In this document: positions 11,270 to 19,180 of the stretch, one piece after another
Numbering within the stretch: the first letter of the stretch is position 1
Layout of the letters: each line of letters starts with the position of its first letter
From: Polaromonas sp.
GTDB lineage: Bacteria > Pseudomonadota > Gammaproteobacteria > Burkholderiales > Burkholderiaceae_C
DNA length: 64,000 nucleotides
NCBI RefSeq assembly: GCF_030680935.1
Contig: NZ_JAUXUP010000007.1
Span: 80,297 to 144,296, forward strand
Reading direction: 5' to 3'
Translations under genes and position numbers: made by a program
Notes under the pieces: generated by a model
The model's input: only the letters and a program-made list of their open reading frames with translations
The model's database searches: none
Told to the model about the DNA's origin: nothing

Positions 11270-11334
11270 TTTCAATGATTCAGGGCTGCAGCCCTTATAG
11301 GACGGGCGCAAACAGCTACAAAATCAATAGCAGA
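11270..11334 (-). repeat. Dispersed ~65-bp repeat, copy A
   Basis: Read on the minus strand, this gap between pnp and the oxidoreductase gene contains GCTATTGATTTTGTAGCTG, TTTGCGCCCGTCC and AAGGGCTGCAGCCCTGAA in order. The same order of blocks recurs at about ten other places in the window, between and inside genes. The copy begins directly after the pnp stop codon. Confidence 0.8.
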
Positions 11335-11335
11335 T

Positions 11336-13453
11336 TCAGCCCTGATCCTGGCCCTGTGCAGGACGGTCCAGCAGCACCTTCATGGACAGCTTGACGCGAC
11401 CTTTCTCGTCGGTCTCCATGACTTTGACCTTGACGATCTGGCCTTCGCTGAGGTAATCGCTGACGCGCTCAACACGTTCGTGGGCGATCTGGCTGATGTG
11501 CAGCAAGCCGTCCTTGCCGGGCAGCAGATTGACCAGGGCGCCGAAGTCCAGGATCTTGGTGATAGGGCCTTCGTAGACCTTGCCGATTTCGACTTCAGCG
11601 GTGATCTCGGCGATGCGGCGCTTGGCTTCGTCGGCCTTGGCGCTGTCGTTCGACGCGATGGTGATGGTGCCGTCTTCCTCGATGTTGATCTGTGTGCCGG
11701 TTTCTTCGGTCAGCGCGCGAATGACAGCGCCGCCTTTACCAATCACGTCACGGATTTTCTCGGGATTGATCTTCATCACGTACAGGCGCGGGGCAAAGTC
11801 AGAGACCTCGGCCTTGGCTTCGCCCATGGCTTCCTGCATCTTGCCCAGGATGTGCATGCGGGCTTCCTTGGCCTGGGCCAGTGCAACCTGCATGATTTCC
11901 TTGGTGATGCCCTGGATCTTGATGTCCATCTGCAGCGCGGTGATACCAGCGGTGGTACCAGCAACCTTGAAGTCCATGTCGCCCAGATGATCTTCGTCAC
12001 CCAGAATGTCGGTCAACACCGCAAAGCGGTTGTCTTCCTTGATCAGGCCCATGGCGATACCGGCCACGTGGGCTTTCATCGGCACGCCAGCGTCCATCAG
12101 CGACAGGCAGCCGCCGCAGACCGAAGCCATCGACGACGAGCCATTGGACTCGGTGATTTCAGAGACGACACGCATGGTGTACGGGAACTCTTCCTTGGAA
12201 GGCAGCACGGCGATCAGTGCGCGTTTCGCAAGCCGCCCATGACCAATCTCGCGGCGTTTAGGGCTGCCGACACGGCCAGTTTCGCCGGTGGCGAACGGAG
12301 GCATGTTGTAGTGCAGCATGAAGCGGTCTTCGTAGTCACCCGACAGTGCGTCGATGCGTTGCGCGTCACGCTCAGTGCCCAGCGTGGTCACCACCAGCGC
12401 CTGGGTTTCGCCACGCGTAAACAAGGCCGAACCGTGGGTACGGGGCAACACGCTGTTGCGGATTTCGATGGCGCGCACAGTGCGTGTGTCGCGGCCGTCG
12501 ATACGCGGCTCACCCGACAGGATCTGGCTGCGGACGATTTTGGCTTCGATGTCGAAGAGCATGCCTTCAACAGCCACGCTGTCAAATGCAGCGCCATCGG
12601 CCTTCAGGGCGGCCATGACTTCGGAAGTCACAACGCGGCAAGCCTGGGTACGGGCCTGCTTGGCGCGGATTTGGTAAGCGGCTTGCAGCTTGGCACCGGC
12701 CAGCTCATTGACCTTGGCGATCAGCGGCTCGTCCTTGGCAGGTGCCTGCCAGGCCCAGACCGGTTTGCCGGCGTCGCGCACCAATTCGTGGATCGCATTG
12801 ATGGCGATGTTGCCCTGCTCATGGCCAAACACGATGGCGCCAAGCATGATTTCTTCGGACAACTGCTTGGCTTCGGACTCGACCATCAGCACGGCGGCTT
12901 CGGTACCGGCCACAACCAGATCCATGACGGAGTCCTTGAGCTGGGTCTTGCCAGGGTTCAGCACGTACTGGCCGTCGATGTAAGCCACGCGCGCAGCGCC
13001 GATCGGACCGTTGAACGGGATGCCGGAAATGGCCAGCGCTGCGCTCGAAGCGATCAGCGCGGGAATGTCGCCTTCAACTTCAGGGTTCAGCGACAGCACG
13101 TGGATCACCACCTGGACTTCGTTGAAGAAACCTTCAGGAAACAGCGGGCGGATCGGACGATCAATCAGGCGCGAGGTCAGCGTTTCAAACTCGCTGGGGC
13201 GGCCTTCACGCTTGAAGAAGCTGCCAGGGATGCGGCCGGCGGCATAGGTTTTTTCGAGGTAGTCGACGGTCAGCGGGAAAAAGTCCTGACCGGGCTTGGC
13301 TTCGGTCTTGGCGACCACGGTGGCCAGCACCACGGTGCCGTCCATGTCCAGCAGCACAGCGCCGCCGGACTGGCGGGCGACTTCGCCGGTTTCCATCGTG
13401 ACCTTGTGCTGGCCCCACTGGAAGGATTTGGTGACTTTGTTGAAAATGCTCAT
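11336..13453 (-). CDS. pnp: Polyribonucleotide nucleotidyltransferase (PNPase)
   Basis: 705-residue phosphorolytic 3'-5' exoribonuclease, part of the RNA degradosome. Two RNase PH domains are visible: the first includes [29 protein letters not shown] and the second contains [14 protein letters not shown] and [16 protein letters not shown], with catalytic aspartates. A KH domain ([20 protein letters not shown]) and an S1 domain ([18 protein letters not shown]) follow. The start at 13453 ([11 protein letters not shown]) is the conserved one. It is transcribed after rpsO, as in most bacteria. Confidence 0.97.
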   Translation of the reverse strand: MSIFNKVTKSFQWGQHKVTMETGEVARQSGGAVLLDMDGTVVLATVVAKTEAKPGQDFFPLTVDYLEKTYAAGRIPGSFFKREGRPSEFETLTSRLIDRPIRPLFPEGFFNEVQVVIHVLSLNPEVEGDIPALIASSAALAISGIPFNGPIGAARVAYIDGQYVLNPGKTQLKDSVMDLVVAGTEAAVLMVESEAKQLSEEIMLGAIVFGHEQGNIAINAIHELVRDAGKPVWAWQAPAKDEPLIAKVNELAGAKLQAAYQIRAKQARTQACRVVTSEVMAALKADGAAFDSVAVEGMLFDIEAKIVRSQILSGEPRIDGRDTRTVRAIEIRNSVLPRTHGSALFTRGETQALVVTTLGTERDAQRIDALSGDYEDRFMLHYNMPPFATGETGRVGSPKRREIGHGRLAKRALIAVLPSKEEFPYTMRVVSEITESNGSSSMASVCGGCLSLMDAGVPMKAHVAGIAMGLIKEDNRFAVLTDILGDEDHLGDMDFKVAGTTAGITALQMDIKIQGITKEIMQVALAQAKEARMHILGKMQEAMGEAKAEVSDFAPRLYVMKINPEKIRDVIGKGGAVIRALTEETGTQINIEEDGTITIASNDSAKADEAKRRIAEITAEVEIGKVYEGPITKILDFGALVNLLPGKDGLLHISQIAHERVERVSDYLSEGQIVKVKVMETDEKGRVKLSMKVLLDRPAQGQDQG

Positions 13454-13530
13454 GAGTTTTATCTCCACTAGATTCAGGCACTTGAGGCAGCGCCGGAGGC
13501 CCGGAGTAGCGGCTGGCAGAACACGATGCC

Positions 13531-13573
13531 ATTCCACAAAATGCCTGCGATTTCAGGTCTTTTCTTGTGGAAT
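13531..13573 (-). promoter_or_regulatory. Long stem-loop in the rpsO-pnp intergenic region
   Basis: ATTCCACAA (13531-13539) pairs with TTGTGGAAT (13565-13573) around a 25-base loop, about 80 bp before the pnp start codon. In Escherichia coli the pnp leader carries an RNase III processing stem through which PNPase autoregulates its mRNA. This dyad is in the equivalent place. The functional equivalence is inferred. Confidence 0.55.
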
Positions 13574-13609
13574 GACACAGCGCGTGATCGTTTTGCCTTG
13601 CTCCGAAGT

Positions 13610-13644
13610 AAAAAGCGCCTGAGCTAGTGAACTAACTCAGGCGC
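13610..13644 (-). terminator. Intrinsic terminator after rpsO
   Basis: On the minus strand a 13-base stem (GCGCCTGAGTTAG paired with CTAGCTCAGGCGC, one mismatch or wobble) with a short loop is followed directly by five T residues. It lies 20 bp downstream of the rpsO stop and upstream of pnp. It probably acts as a partial terminator that sets the rpsO to pnp ratio. Confidence 0.85.
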
Positions 13645-13663
13645 CTTGCAGTCGTTTCAGCGA

Positions 13664-13930
13664 TTATTTACGCAGGCCAAGCTTGGCAATCAACGCAATG
13701 TAACGGGCCGCGTCCTTGGACTTCAGGTAGTCCAGCAGCTTGCGGCGGCGGCTCACCATGCGCAGCAGGCCACGGCGACCGTGGTGATCCTTGGCATGGG
13801 TCTTGAAATGGGGCATCAACTCATTGATGCGGCCGGTCAGCAGACCGACCTGGACTTCCGGGCTGCCGGTGTCGTTGGCGGCGCGGGCATTGGACTGAAC
13901 AATCTCAGCCTTCACGGATTTTGCAATCAT
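13664..13930 (-). CDS. rpsO: 30S ribosomal protein S15
   Basis: 88 residues, full length for S15, which binds the 16S rRNA central domain. The family patterns [25 protein letters not shown] and [22 protein letters not shown] are visible. The gene is followed by a terminator and then pnp, the conserved arrangement. It starts with an ATG preceded by an AAGGAAA-type ribosome-binding site. Confidence 0.98.
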   Translation of the reverse strand: MIAKSVKAEIVQSNARAANDTGSPEVQVGLLTGRINELMPHFKTHAKDHHGRRGLLRMVSRRRKLLDYLKSKDAARYIALIAKLGLRK

Positions 13931-14075
13931 GGGTTTTCCTTGTGTAACTTGCGAGCGGCGCAGTGTTCCCGAAGTGGGAGTTGACCGGTGCCGTCGTGTT
14001 CTGCAGCGAGTGCCTCATGCGAGACGCCCGCTTTTTAGGCAGAGCCTTGGATTATAGCCCAGGATGGCGCCGCCT

Positions 14076-15257
14076 TCAGGTCCTCCCCAGCCAGCTGTTC
14101 AAGCGGTCTACCCCCTCACGCAGCCGCGCCAGGTCCTGGCTGGCAAAACACCAGCGCAGCCAGCCCTGCATCGCGGCCGAGCGGTCGGCACTGAAGGCAT
14201 CGCCAGGCGCCAGTCCCAGACCCGCCTCGACCACCAGCCGTTTGGCCGTCTCTAACGCATCGCCCTGCCCGGCCAGGCGAAAAAAGGCATACATACCGCC
14301 AGGTGCCGGGGACAGTTCCACGCCAGGCACGGCCTGCAACAGCGGCACCAGTGTGTCGCGGCAGTTTTTCAGATGCGCTACAACCTGCGGCGTCACCTCG
14401 TCGGTACGCTGCAGGGCCACCACGCCGGCGCGCTGGACGAAGACGGGCGCGCAAGAGGTGTTGAACTCGATCAGCTTGCCCATGTGCGGGGTGGCCGACG
14501 CCGGCAGCACCAGCCAGCCAAGGCGCCAGCCGGTCATCAGAAAGCTCTTGGAAAAACTGTGCGCCACCATCAGGCGGTCGTCAGGCAAGGCAATATCCAG
14601 AAAACTCGGGGCACAGCCGTTTGGCGACTTTTCGTAATACAGGCGCTCGTAGACCTCGTCGGCCAGGATCCAGGTGCCCGTCTTGCGGCAGTGCGACAGC
14701 AGCACTTCCTGTTCAGCACGGCTCAAAGTCCAGCCGGTCGGGTTGTTGGGCGAATTGACGATCAGCAAGCGGGTAGCGGGCGTCACGGCAGCCAGCAGTT
14801 CGTCCATGTCGAGCTGCCACCGGCCCGCGATCGGCTTGAGGCTCACGCAGCGCACCTGCGCGCCCATGATGGCTGGCTGCGCGGTCAGGTTGGGCCAGAC
14901 TGGCGTCACCGCCACCACCTCATCACCCGCATCGACGACGGCCTGAACTGCGAGCATCAGGGCATTGACCCCGCCCGAGGTTACGGCGATCCGGTCGGCC
15001 CCGACAGGCGCCGCCCCCTCGCAGCGCAAGTTGCCGCAATAGGTGGCAATGGCCTCGCGCAGTTCTGCCAGCCCGAGGTTGTGCGCATAAAAGGTCTCGC
15101 CTTCACTGAGCGAACGGGCAGCGGCTTCCCGGATAAAGGCCGGCGTGGCTTCATCGCTCTCGCCAAACCAGAACTTGAGCACATCGCTGCGGCCCATGCC
15201 CGCATTGGCAACCTGGCGGATCAGGGACTCTTCAAGGTCAAGAACAACTTGTCGCAT
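14076..15257 (-). CDS. PLP-dependent aminotransferase, class I/II fold
   Basis: 393-residue aminotransferase. The probable PLP-binding lysine is in AHSFSKSFLMTGWRLGW. Other family markers are NSPNNPTGWTLS, which includes the conserved Asn-Pro pair, and the YAHNLGLAELREAI region near the substrate-binding site. It belongs to the aspartate-aminotransferase-like superfamily; the amino-donor specificity cannot be read from the sequence. It ends 10 bp upstream of nothing obvious on its own strand and begins 10 bp after the stop of the adjacent binding-protein gene, so the two probably share a transcript, which might hint at amino-acid metabolism. Confidence 0.85.
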   Translation of the reverse strand: MRQVVLDLEESLIRQVANAGMGRSDVLKFWFGESDEATPAFIREAAARSLSEGETFYAHNLGLAELREAIATYCGNLRCEGAAPVGADRIAVTSGGVNALMLAVQAVVDAGDEVVAVTPVWPNLTAQPAIMGAQVRCVSLKPIAGRWQLDMDELLAAVTPATRLLIVNSPNNPTGWTLSRAEQEVLLSHCRKTGTWILADEVYERLYYEKSPNGCAPSFLDIALPDDRLMVAHSFSKSFLMTGWRLGWLVLPASATPHMGKLIEFNTSCAPVFVQRAGVVALQRTDEVTPQVVAHLKNCRDTLVPLLQAVPGVELSPAPGGMYAFFRLAGQGDALETAKRLVVEAGLGLAPGDAFSADRSAAMQGWLRWCFASQDLARLREGVDRLNSWLGRT

Positions 15258-15266
15258 GCAAACCTC

Positions 15267-16559
15267 TCAGGGACGGACCATCTTGCAAGTGTGCGGCTGC
15301 TCCGCGCGCGCCGCAGCAATGGTCCTGATCACGCGAAAGCCGTAGCCCGAACCTTCGACATCGAAACGGACACCGGGCGCGCCTTGTTTGTCCATCACCG
15401 CCACCAGCAAAGGCTGCTGGAACTGATGGTCAGCACCGCGCATCACGCCCTGGTGGCCAGCAAACAGCACCGCCGCTTTTTCCAGTTGCGCCGCCACCGC
15501 TGCAGCTTCCGTGGTACCGGCCTTCTCAATGCTTTGCACCAGCGCCTCCACCATGAGCTGCATGCGCATATGGACATAGTCGTCCTGCGGTTTCGGAAAA
15601 CGCTGGCGAAACGACTGGTAGAAAGCTTCGGATTGGGCGCTGGTCGCATTGGGAAACCAGTCCGCCACCGCGATCACCTTGCCGACACCGGCATCGCCGA
15701 CAGCGGCCGGCACGCCGAGGGCATTGCCGTAGAAGGTGTAGAACTTGCCTTCAAAACCCACTTCCCTGGCAGCTTTGACCAGCAGGGTCAGGTCATTGCC
15801 CCAGTTGCCGGTCAACACGGCCTGCGCGCCGCTGGCCTTGATCTTCGCCACATAGGGCAAAAAGTCCTTGACCCGGCCCATGGGGTGCAGTTCGTCACCA
15901 ACAATCTGGATGTCCGGACGCTGAAGGCCCAACTGTTTGCGCGCTTCCCGCAGCACCGCCTGGCCAAAGCTGTAGTCTTGGCCGATGAGGTAAACGCTCC
16001 TGACCGCCTTGTCGTCCTTGAGCACATCCATCAAGGCCGCCATGCGCATATCCGCATGGGCATCAAAACGGAAATGCCAGTAGCTGCACTTTTCGTTGGT
16101 CAATACCGGATCCACCGCCGAATAGTTCATGAACAACAGACGTCTGCCCGGATCGCGCTCGTTGTGCTTGCTGATGGCATCGATCAATGCCGCAGCGGTT
16201 GACGATGAGTTGCCCTGCGCCACCAGCGTGATGCCGTCGTCAATCGCAGAGCGCAGCGCCGACAGGGCCTCCTCATTCTGGCCCTTGCTGTCATACCGCT
16301 CGAGCACCAGCGCCCGGTTGCCGCCGGGCAGTCTGATGCCCCCGCGCGCATTGACCCGCTCCGCCGCCCACGCGAGGTTGCGAAACACCGCTTCGCCAGT
16401 ATTGGCGAAAGGTCCGGAGAGGCTTTCGATCAACGCCACCCGCACAGGCGGTTGCCCCACCGGCGCAGGCTGGGCCAGCACGGCCGGCGATGACAAACAG
16501 GCGCAGGCCGCTAGGGTCAGCACGATACGTTTCAAGAGGCGGGGCGCAAAAAAATACAT
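15267..16559 (-). CDS. Periplasmic branched-chain amino-acid type ABC substrate-binding protein
   Basis: 430 residues with a cleavable signal peptide (basic start, hydrophobic stretch, probable cleavage after AVLA). The mature part matches the type I periplasmic binding fold of the LivJ/LivK family: VRVALIESLSGPFANTGEAV at the N-terminus and LIGQDYSFGQAVLREARKQLG at the domain hinge. No permease or ATPase gene is next to it, so it is an orphan binding protein that could feed a transporter elsewhere. AAGGAAA stands ten bases before the ATG. The ligand is unknown. Confidence 0.82.
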   Translation of the reverse strand: MYFFAPRLLKRIVLTLAACACLSSPAVLAQPAPVGQPPVRVALIESLSGPFANTGEAVFRNLAWAAERVNARGGIRLPGGNRALVLERYDSKGQNEEALSALRSAIDDGITLVAQGNSSSTAAALIDAISKHNERDPGRRLLFMNYSAVDPVLTNEKCSYWHFRFDAHADMRMAALMDVLKDDKAVRSVYLIGQDYSFGQAVLREARKQLGLQRPDIQIVGDELHPMGRVKDFLPYVAKIKASGAQAVLTGNWGNDLTLLVKAAREVGFEGKFYTFYGNALGVPAAVGDAGVGKVIAVADWFPNATSAQSEAFYQSFRQRFPKPQDDYVHMRMQLMVEALVQSIEKAGTTEAAAVAAQLEKAAVLFAGHQGVMRGADHQFQQPLLVAVMDKQGAPGVRFDVEGSGYGFRVIRTIAAARAEQPHTCKMVRP

Positions 16560-16570
16560 TCAATGATTTC

Positions 16571-16653
16571 CTTGAAATACACCCGTGCACGCCTACCTGC
16601 TGTGCATGCGGCGATCACGGTTGAGAGCCGCGAAGTGTAGGGGAAATTTCCCC
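16571..16653 (+). promoter_or_regulatory. Candidate heat-shock promoter element and 14-bp palindrome upstream of hsp20
   Basis: CTTGAAA at 16571-16577 equals the -35 consensus of sigma-32 promoters, although the matching -10 is poor. Further down, GGGGAAATTTCCCC at 16640-16653 is a perfect palindrome about 20 bp before the hsp20 start codon. It could be an operator or a leader hairpin that responds to temperature. Only the sequence is seen; the function is inferred. Confidence 0.35.
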
Positions 16654-16673
16654 AACCAACCTTTGGAGTTCCC

Positions 16674-17075
16674 ATGTTCTACTCACTCGCCACCCGCCCT
16701 GCTTCCCGCTTCCAGCGCCACAATCCGGCGCTCGTCAACAACGGCGCCCTCGACCGGTTTCTGGACGACACCTTGGGCTCCCTGTCCGGAGCGCGCGCCA
16801 CCCAGGCCGCCACGGTGGAAGACGGCGAAAAAGCTTACTCGCTGCAGCTCGATGTGCCCGGTCTGGGCAAGGATCAACTGGACATCGGCATCGAAGGCGA
16901 TGTGGTCCGCATCACCAGCAAGGCTGACGCCGCGCGAACCGTCAAGGCCGCCTACCGCTTTCCACTGGAGATCGATATCACGTCCAGCGCCGCCAAACTT
17001 GAAAATGGCGTGTTGACACTGACGCTGGCCAAAAAAGTGCCGGTCAGCAATGTCACCCGGCTTGCCATCGACTGA
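16674..17075 (+). CDS. Small heat-shock protein, Hsp20/alpha-crystallin family
   Basis: 133-residue protein. The alpha-crystallin domain covers roughly residues 40-133: YSLQLDVPGLGKDQLDIGIEG is the first strand pair, and the C-terminal ENGVLTLTLAKK matches the family's xNGVLxLxLPK signature, with Ala in place of the usual Pro. The N-terminal arm (MFYSLATRPASRF) resembles that of Burkholderiales Hsp20 proteins. It would be an ATP-independent holdase in the cytoplasm. TTTGGAG precedes the ATG. It is convergent with tsaD. Confidence 0.9.
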   Translation: MFYSLATRPASRFQRHNPALVNNGALDRFLDDTLGSLSGARATQAATVEDGEKAYSLQLDVPGLGKDQLDIGIEGDVVRITSKADAARTVKAAYRFPLEIDITSSAAKLENGVLTLTLAKKVPVSNVTRLAID

Positions 17076-17114
17076 TAACGACGAAGGCGGCGCAGGCCGC
17101 CGTGCCCCTGATGC

Positions 17115-18152
17115 TCACGCGCCCAGCATACCCAGCGGCCAACGCGGTTTGACGTCAAACAGGTAGGCCGTGTTGGGTGCCTCCATGCCAGCCTGCAAAC
17201 GCATGCCAGCAGCCAGGGCAATCATGGCGCCATTGTCGGTGCACAGGTGCAGCTCAGGGTAATGCACACGAATGCCGCGCCTGCTACAGGCGGCATTGAG
17301 CTGCTCGCGCAGCAGCATGTTGGCGCCCACGCCACCGGCGACCACCAGCCGCGTCAGGCCGGTCTGGTCCAGCGCCTGCATCGATTTTTTCACCAGCACC
17401 TCGACAATCGCCGCCTGCGTCGAGGCGGCCAGATCGGCCTTGTCTTTTTCACTGATGACCGCGCCCAGTTTTTTTGCTTGCGTCAGCACCGCGGTTTTCA
17501 GCCCTGAGAAGGAAAAATCGAGATCGCCGCTGTGCAGCAAGGGCCGGGGCAGCTTGAAAGCCTGAGCGTCGCCGCCCTGGGCCAGTCGGGCCAGATGCGG
17601 GCCGCCCGGATAAGGCAAGCCGAGCAATTTCGCCGATTTGTCAAACGCTTCTCCGGCCGCATCGTCAATGGTCTCGCCAAGCAATTCATAACTGCCAACC
17701 CGGTCCACCCGCATCAATTGGGTGTGACCACCTGAGACCAGCAGGGCCACAAAGGCGAATTCAGGCGGATCGGCACTGAGAAAAGGCGACAGCAGATGCC
17801 CCTCCAGATGGTGCACGCCCACCACCGGCTTGCCCAGTGCCGCCGCCAGCGAGCAGGCCGCGCCAGCGCCCACCAGCAGCGCACCGGCCAGGCCAGGCCC
17901 GCGCGTGAAGGCCACCACATCCACATCTTTCAAGCTTCGCCCCGCATCGGCCAGCACCTGTTCGGTCAATGGCAACACGCGGCGGATATGGTCGCGGCTG
18001 GCCAGCTCAGGCACCACGCCGCCATAAGCCTGGTGCATGGCAATCTGGCTGTGAAGAGCGTGTGATAGCAAGCGAGGTACACCTGTGCCCGAGGCATCCA
18101 CCAGCGCAACACCGGTTTCATCACAACTAGACTCAAATCCCAAAACAATCAT
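17115..18152 (-). CDS. tsaD: tRNA N6-adenosine threonylcarbamoyltransferase
   Basis: 345-residue enzyme of the Kae1/TsaD family that, with TsaB, TsaC and TsaE, installs t6A37 in tRNAs reading ANN codons. The N-terminal [17 protein letters not shown] is diagnostic. The iron-binding histidines lie in [12 protein letters not shown] and the following [24 protein letters not shown] and [15 protein letters not shown] are ASKHA-fold nucleotide-binding segments. Full length. It is divergent from the NasT-like gene with a 44-bp gap. Confidence 0.97.
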   Translation of the reverse strand: MIVLGFESSCDETGVALVDASGTGVPRLLSHALHSQIAMHQAYGGVVPELASRDHIRRVLPLTEQVLADAGRSLKDVDVVAFTRGPGLAGALLVGAGAACSLAAALGKPVVGVHHLEGHLLSPFLSADPPEFAFVALLVSGGHTQLMRVDRVGSYELLGETIDDAAGEAFDKSAKLLGLPYPGGPHLARLAQGGDAQAFKLPRPLLHSGDLDFSFSGLKTAVLTQAKKLGAVISEKDKADLAASTQAAIVEVLVKKSMQALDQTGLTRLVVAGGVGANMLLREQLNAACSRRGIRVHYPELHLCTDNGAMIALAAGMRLQAGMEAPNTAYLFDVKPRWPLGMLGA

Positions 18153-18196
18153 CGTCCAAGTGTAAGGTTTGGCTTAAATCTTGCAGATGGCTTGAG

Positions 18197-18829
18197 ATGA
18201 CACCCTCTCAGACCCTGCGCCTGGTCATCATTGCTCCGGATCTGCTGGAGGGCATCAGCACGGACAGTCATGCCAGAGCCCAGGCCGAACGTTCCCGGCA
18301 GTTGCGCATCGGCCTGCTGGAAAACGGCTACAACGTCGTTGCAGTGCTGCCCGCTGACACCTTTCTGTACGAACGCCTGGCCCAGTTGCAACCCGACATG
18401 ATCATCGTGGACGCCGAGAGTGAGGCGCGCGATTCGCTGGAACATGTCGTGATGGCCACACGCGACGCGCGTCGGCCGATTGTGCTGTTTACCAACGACA
18501 ACGACACCAGCCATGTCAAAGACGCGGTGGCAGCCGGTGTGTCCGCTTACATCGTGGCCGGTTTGTCGCCAGAACGCATACGTCCCATCCTCGACGTGGC
18601 GATGGCGCGCTTCGAGCACGAGCAGGGCCTGCGGCGAGAGCTGGCCGACGTCAGGACCGAGCTACAGGACCGAAAAATCATCGACCGAGCCAAAGGCCTG
18701 CTGATGCAGCGCCAGAACCTCAGCGAAAAAGCGGCCTACGACAAGCTGCGCAAGTCCGCCATGGACAAAGGCTTGCGTCTGGGCGAGGTCGCCCAACGCA
18801 TGCTGGATGCTGCGGACTTGCTGGGTTGA
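18197..18829 (+). CDS. nasT: NasT-type ANTAR-domain response regulator
   Basis: 210 residues. The N-terminal ~130 residues form a receiver-like domain (LRLVIIAPD..., then MIIVDAESEARDSLEHV with a possible phosphoacceptor Asp). The C-terminal part is an ANTAR RNA-binding domain: ELQDRKIIDRAKGLLMQRQN and SEKAAYDKLRKSAMDKGLRL are family-typical. ANTAR proteins bind paired hexaloop hairpins in nitrate-assimilation leaders and prevent termination. Such hairpins lie only about 220 bp downstream, before nrtA. No NasS partner gene is present in the window. It is about the usual size for NasT. Confidence 0.88.
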   Translation: MTPSQTLRLVIIAPDLLEGISTDSHARAQAERSRQLRIGLLENGYNVVAVLPADTFLYERLAQLQPDMIIVDAESEARDSLEHVVMATRDARRPIVLFTNDNDTSHVKDAVAAGVSAYIVAGLSPERIRPILDVAMARFEHEQGLRRELADVRTELQDRKIIDRAKGLLMQRQNLSEKAAYDKLRKSAMDKGLRLGEVAQRMLDAADLLG

Positions 18830-18860
18830 GACAGCACGCCGTCACGCCGAAATGGTGCAA

Positions 18861-18877
18861 TGCACAAATGCAGTGCG
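18861..18877 (+). promoter_or_regulatory. Candidate NtrC-type binding site upstream of nrtA
   Basis: TGCAC-N7-GTGCG forms an imperfect dyad with the 5+7+5 geometry of NtrC sites (TGCAC-N7-GTGCA). It lies about 136 bp upstream of the -24 box of the sigma-54 promoter, within the usual range for an enhancer. An overlapping GTGCA-A-TGCAC dyad stands next to it. The assignment rests on consensus only. Confidence 0.5.
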
Positions 18878-18918
18878 GGCCCAGAAGGCCCATTCGTCCG
18901 CTCAGCTTCTCGCCTTGT

Positions 18919-18990
18919 CTGCTATACCTTTTATAGCTGCTTGTGCTCACCGATAAAGGGCTGCAGGCCTATTTGACTGCAAATTTCAAG
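18919..18990 (+). repeat. Dispersed repeat, copy B
   Basis: Contains CTGCTATACC, TTTTATAGCTGCTTGTGC and AAAGGGCTGCAGGCC in the same order as the other copies, followed by TATTTGACTGCAAATTTC. Its right end also forms an 11-bp hairpin (CCTATTTGACT with AGTCAAATAGG). It sits between the candidate NtrC site and the sigma-54 promoter of nrtA. Confidence 0.8.
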
Positions 18991-19012
18991 TCAAATAGGG
19001 CAAAAACACAAT

Positions 19013-19027
19013 TGGCACAGGTTTTGC
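19013..19027 (+). promoter_or_regulatory. Sigma-54 promoter of nrtA
   Basis: TGGCAC-AGGTT-TTGC is an exact match to the -24/-12 consensus TGGCAC-N5-TTGC. The predicted transcription start is about 12 bases after the final C, near 19039, leaving a ~140-nt leader before the nrtA ATG. Confidence 0.85.
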
Positions 19028-19047
19028 TTGTAGGTACGGCAACAGGT

Positions 19048-19145
19048 AATACGCTTCAACGGCGAAGCGTATTTCCTCCAGGAACAAAGGCGTTCGCACC
19101 CTGCATTCACATTGATTGTGTTTGCCCGGGTCGAGCGCCTTTTTT
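19048..19145 (+). promoter_or_regulatory. ANTAR-responsive antiterminator hairpins and intrinsic terminator in nrtA leader
   Basis: Hairpin P1 (19048-19073) has a 10-bp stem, AATACGCTTC/GAAGCGTATT, with loop AACGGC. Hairpin P2 (19082-19095) has stem GAAC/GTTC with loop AAAGGC. Both loops are six bases with A at position 1 and G at position 4, the known ANTAR target rule. The 3' half of P2 lies inside the 5' arm of a terminator: AAAGGCGTTCG (19086-19096) pairs with CGAGCGCCTTT (19132-19142) and is followed by T residues. Forming P2 excludes the terminator. This is the layout described for ANTAR antitermination in nas operons. The terminator loop is long (35 bases) and contains a CACA/TGTG substem. 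Confidence 0.85.
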
Positions 19146-19180
19146 GTTTTTGCTTTTGTTTTCACTTCTGGAGCCCGACC

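Noticed and set aside
11480..13471. 663-codon open frame opposite pnp
   Set aside because: Antisense shadow of a conserved gene, caused by biased third-codon positions.
14373..16202. 609-codon open frame opposite the aminotransferase and binding-protein genes
   Set aside because: Spans two real genes on the other strand and has no recognisable domain or ribosome-binding site.
19024..19046. Additional imperfect hairpin (TTGC ... GCAA) just before ANTAR hairpin P1 in the nrtA leader
   Set aside because: It lies within the sigma-54 promoter and mostly upstream of the predicted transcription start, so it would not be in the RNA.
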